Shown here piece after piece: positions 5,857 through 8,264 of a stretch of DNA of 8,264 bases; position 1 is the stretch's first letter; every line of letters starts with the position of its first letter. The position numbers and the translations under genes are program-made. Source of the stretch: a bacterium (GTDB lineage: Bacteria > BMS3Abin14); the NCBI GenBank assembly GCA_020352595.1, contig CP070682.1, positions 1,257,445-1,265,708 on the forward strand, read 5' to 3'. The notes beneath the pieces are model-generated. The model did no database searches. It had not been told where the DNA came from and saw only the letters and a program-made list of their open reading frames with translations.

Positions 5857-7518
5857 TCAATCCCTCCAGGGGTAGGGCCTGCCCGCCACCACCCTCGGAG
5901 CGGGGCGGAAGTCGGGGGAGAGGATGTCGAAAGCCGGATCGTAGTACTCCCCTTCCAGGCCCAGCAGTCCGAGGATGGTGTGGTCGAGGTCGTCTGTCTG
6001 GTACGGCCTGTCCTCGAGACCCTGCCCCTCGGCGCCGCCGGCGGGGAAGGCCGGGGATCTCCAGAGGATGAGGGGTATCTCGTACATCGCCAGGACCCTC
6101 GTGTTGTGTCCCGCGAAGTTGGTGTAGTGGGCGACGTCCTCCCCGTGGTCAGGCGTGAAAAGCCACGCGATGGCCTCGCCGCCGCGTTGGGCGCACAGGT
6201 CGATGGTGGCCCTGAGGACGTGGTCGGCGTAGAGCATGGCGTTGTCGTAGTGGTTGCGGGTCCTGACGGCCCAGAAGCTGCGGCCGGCTTCCCTGAGCTC
6301 GATGGCCACCGCATCCTCGGCGTCGTCGAACCGCGCGAAGGACTCAGGGTACCGGAAACGGAAGGCCGGATGGGCTCCCAGCAGGTGGAGGACGATGAAC
6401 TTCAGCGGCGCCGGATCGTCAAGGGCCCTTTCCAGGTAGGGCAGGACCACCTCGTCGTGGGAACCCTCCGTCCTGGATCCGCCGCGGTTGACCATGATGT
6501 TCTCGTCGGCGTGTCCGGCCATGATGGCGATGGTTCCCGTGGCGTCGGTGCTGTGGTTGGAGATCCAGAAGGTCTTGTAGCCGGCCTTCCGGGCCATGGA
6601 GATGATGTCCGGTTTCTCCTGGTAGAGATGCGGCGCGTCGTGGTTGGCCGGCCCGAGCATCATCCCGATGTCCCCCACGGTGGAGCCGGTGGTCGTGACG
6701 ACGTCCCGGAACCTCAGGAGCCTGTCCCCCAGGGACTCGAGCTGCGGCGTGGTGGGCCGCTCGTAGCCGAACATGGACCAGTTGAGCCGCGTGGTGCTCT
6801 CGCCTATGACGAAGACCACCGAACGGGGGCCGTCTCCCGTGTACCTCATGGAGAGGAAGGACGGATCGTCGGCCATGGCCGCCGCGATCCTCTCCTGGGA
6901 CTCCCTGACCTTCTCGACGTTCCTCTTCCACTTGGCGTAGCGCAGCGGAAAATAGAGAAGCGGATCCTCCTTGCGCATGGTGGGGTTCAGGTGGACCAGC
7001 AGCAGGACGGCAGCCGCTCCCAGGGCCGCCTTCCTGCTGCGGCTCAACCGTCCCCGGACCGGGTCCCCGGACCGGGCGCCTGCGGCTGGCGCGGGAGGAC
7101 CGCCGGCGTAGCGGGCGCTGAACCGGAGAAGCGCCCAGTAAAGGGCCGCCATGCCGAGGACGATGGCCAGATGCTTGCCCAGGTAGATGGCGTTCTGGAG
7201 GATGAACTCGGAAACCTCCGCGCCGTCCGTGTTGAAAAGGGCGTCCAGAATGATGATGTCGTCCTGGGCCACGCCGTAGATGTCCCTGAGAAAGGCCTGG
7301 TAGCCCAGGATCACCTGGAAGAGGAGGACGGCGACGAGGTTCCAGACCCTGCCCCACCTGCCCTCCGCCGACCCGCCGGTGGTCCAGGCCGAAACCGCCA
7401 CCACAGCGGGCAGCCCCACGAGGGCCAGCTTCCCGGCCTGCACGTAGTTGAGCCAGTCAAAGACGATATAAAGGATGGGGATGAGCACAAAGCCCGCCGT
7501 CCGTATGAGCACGACCAT
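5857..7518 (-). CDS. Membrane phosphoethanolamine transferase (EptA/CptA-like, sulfatase fold)
   Basis: A 553-aa inner-membrane enzyme of the family that moves phosphoethanolamine from phosphatidylethanolamine to lipid A, LPS core or other glycans on the periplasmic side. The N-terminal third has about four to five hydrophobic helices (roughly 4-22, 30-45, 58-74, 112-132, 163-177). The soluble alkaline-phosphatase-like domain starts near 232 with VVFVIGEST (E240, zinc ligand), then NWSMFGYERPTTPQL, the nucleophile loop TTTGST at 275-280, a histidine in LLGAHPAFRFRYP (H383), and zinc ligands D457-H458 in TPDHGEDVAHY followed by H471 in FAGHN. Spacing E240 to T280 equals that of Neisseria EptA as I recall it. 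The nucleophile loop reads TTGST where EptA has SCGTS. The ATG at 7518 follows an AGGGAG site; the longer frame crosses the promoter. Acceptor unknown, so no symbol is given. It ends 83 bases before the ars -35 box and seems unrelated to it. Confidence 0.85.
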   Translation of the reverse strand: MVVLIRTAGFVLIPILYIVFDWLNYVQAGKLALVGLPAVVAVSAWTTGGSAEGRWGRVWNLVAVLLFQVILGYQAFLRDIYGVAQDDIIILDALFNTDGAEVSEFILQNAIYLGKHLAIVLGMAALYWALLRFSARYAGGPPAPAAGARSGDPVRGRLSRSRKAALGAAAVLLLVHLNPTMRKEDPLLYFPLRYAKWKRNVEKVRESQERIAAAMADDPSFLSMRYTGDGPRSVVFVIGESTTRLNWSMFGYERPTTPQLESLGDRLLRFRDVVTTTGSTVGDIGMMLGPANHDAPHLYQEKPDIISMARKAGYKTFWISNHSTDATGTIAIMAGHADENIMVNRGGSRTEGSHDEVVLPYLERALDDPAPLKFIVLHLLGAHPAFRFRYPESFARFDDAEDAVAIELREAGRSFWAVRTRNHYDNAMLYADHVLRATIDLCAQRGGEAIAWLFTPDHGEDVAHYTNFAGHNTRVLAMYEIPLILWRSPAFPAGGAEGQGLEDRPYQTDDLDHTILGLLGLEGEYYDPAFDILSPDFRPAPRVVAGRPYPWRD

Positions 7519-7606
7519 GCAGGAATCTCCCTTGGCGGTCCCCGTGAAACGCCTGATGCCGCCGTCCGTTCCCTCCGTGTACCGGTCCTGCCCGAAGGGA
7601 TCGCCG

Positions 7607-7635
7607 ACTATACCGGATGAGTGCCTCCCGGTCAA
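7607..7635 (-). promoter_or_regulatory. sigma70-type promoter of the phosphoethanolamine transferase gene
   Basis: Minus strand: -35 TTGACC (7635-7630), 17-bp spacer, -10 TATAGT (7612-7607). Both boxes are five of six matches to consensus at ideal spacing. Transcription should begin near 7600, giving a leader of roughly 80 bases before the ATG at 7518. Confidence 0.65.
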
Positions 7636-7728
7636 CGAGCGCGGGGCTCCCGTGTCGGACCTTCCGCCTTCGGGCACGCCCCGCTCCCTGGGCCTGCCAG
7701 GTGCGCGCTCCATCCTGCCCGGGGCCGC

Positions 7729-7757
7729 TTGACGGCGAGGACCCGAGCGGGCATTCT
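7729..7757 (+). promoter_or_regulatory. Weak candidate promoter for the PaaK-like gene
   Basis: Plus strand TTGACG (7729-7734), 17-bp spacer, CATTCT (7752-7757). The -35 is good but the -10 matches at only three positions. It is placed sensibly, about 40 bases before the ATG at 7800, in a region that must hold a rightward promoter. Confidence 0.28.
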
Positions 7758-7799
7758 TGTATCTTCACCGGAAACCGACGTGGAGGAGGGCAGGACGCC

Positions 7800-8264
7800 A
7801 TGACCAACAGGGAAAGGGATTTGGAGTACCAGGATCACCGGGATGTCCTGGAGTTTCAGACGTCCAGGATCCATGAGCTCATGGCCGGCGAGTGGCAGAA
7901 GGCGCCGGGTTTCGTGAGCAGGCTCGCCGAGGCCGGCGTGACCACCGACGACCTGAACACGCCCGACGACATCAGGAGGTTCCCCCTCCTGAGAAAGTCG
8001 GACCTGACGGGGATCCAGGCCCAGGACCCTCCCTTCGGGGGCCTCGTCTCGGTACCCGCCGGAAGCCTGCGGAGGATCTATTCCTCACCCGGGCCCATCT
8101 ACGACCCCGACGGCCGGCTGCCTTCGTATTACAGGTGGGAGAGGGCCCTTGCCGCGTGCGGCTTTGCCGAGGGGGACATCGTCCTGAACTGCCTCGCGTA
8201 CCACCTGACCCCCGCGGGGGCCATGTTCGAGGAGGGGGCGAACAACCTGGGATGCGCCGTCATC
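7800..8264 (+). CDS. Phenylacetate-CoA ligase (PaaK)-like adenylate-forming enzyme, N-terminal part
   Basis: 155 residues are visible before the window ends; the family is normally about 400-440. The N-terminal helix region (LEFQTSRIHELMAGEWQ) leads to TPDDIRRFPLLRKSDLTGIQ at 54-73, a PaaK hallmark with the FPLLRKSDL core. RRIYSSPGPIYDPDGR at 91-106 stands where PaaK has its SSGTTGKP phosphate loop, and YHLTPAGAMFEEGANNLGCAVI at 134-155 matches the following segment. PaaK enzymes activate aryl acids to CoA thioesters through an acyl-adenylate in the cytoplasm. The substrate here is unknown and the altered phosphate loop may mark a separate subfamily with a different acid or lower need for ATP contacts. 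The ATG at 7800 is preceded by AGGA five to six bases away and a GGAGGAGG stretch further up. Transcribed away from the transferase gene. Confidence 0.8.
   Translation, partial: MTNRERDLEYQDHRDVLEFQTSRIHELMAGEWQKAPGFVSRLAEAGVTTDDLNTPDDIRRFPLLRKSDLTGIQAQDPPFGGLVSVPAGSLRRIYSSPGPIYDPDGRLPSYYRWERALAACGFAEGDIVLNCLAYHLTPAGAMFEEGANNLGCAVI

Noticed and set aside
5698..7620. 640-codon open frame on the plus strand
   Set aside because: It lies antisense to the phosphoethanolamine transferase and has no family motif or ribosome site. It is rich in Gly, Val, Asp, Arg and Pro as expected from the reverse of GC-rich codons; the minus-strand frame has clear zinc-site motifs.
1..8264. CRISPR array, tRNA, rRNA, insertion sequence or phage element
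   Set aside because: No regularly spaced repeats, RNA-gene signatures, transposase or integrase motifs, or terminal repeats were seen on either strand.

Overview
The window is a high-GC bacterial chromosome segment, densely coded and almost entirely on the minus strand. The gene families (UbiB-type kinase, phosphoethanolamine transferase, divergent PaaK-like ligase, and an arsenic cluster with ArsF/ArsG, a small thioredoxin and a COG0701 permease) suggest a Gram-negative, probably anaerobic bacterium of the former Deltaproteobacteria (Desulfobacterota-like). That placement is inferred from gene content and codon style only.

Layout, right to left in the direction of most transcription: a PaaK-like ligase reads rightward off the window (7800-8264, +). 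A 281-bp divergent intergenic region separates it from a membrane phosphoethanolamine transferase (5857-7518, -), which has a good sigma70-like promoter. Next comes an arsenic resistance cluster on the minus strand (5714 to 906): arsR, a COG0701 (ArsP-like) permease, a small CxxC thioredoxin, arsF, arsG, acr3 and arsC. A strong promoter (TTGACA-N17-TTATAT) lies just upstream of arsR and is overlapped by an 8-bp perfect inverted repeat plus a third tandem half-site, which looks like an ArsR operator. After a 140-bp gap the 5' part of a UbiB/ABC1-family kinase gene runs off the left edge.

How the genes fit together: ArsC (thioredoxin-coupled, LMW-phosphatase fold) reduces arsenate and Acr3 exports the arsenite. 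The ArsF/ArsG pair belongs to families linked to nitro- and amino-aromatic arsenical resistance. Their start and stop codons overlap (TGATG). ArsF carries a signal peptide and a CPSC motif. ArsG is a six-helix CcdA/DsbD-like membrane protein with one cysteine in TM1 and one in TM4. The neighbouring 77-aa protein is a cytoplasmic CxxC thioredoxin. Together these three resemble a cytoplasm-membrane-periplasm thiol relay, which is the most interesting hypothesis here. The ars cluster appears to be one transcript with three different membrane transporters, consistent with a broad arsenical substrate range.

No rRNA, tRNA, CRISPR array or insertion sequence was seen, nor a convincing intrinsic terminator. 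No gene-free stretch exceeds 300 bases.
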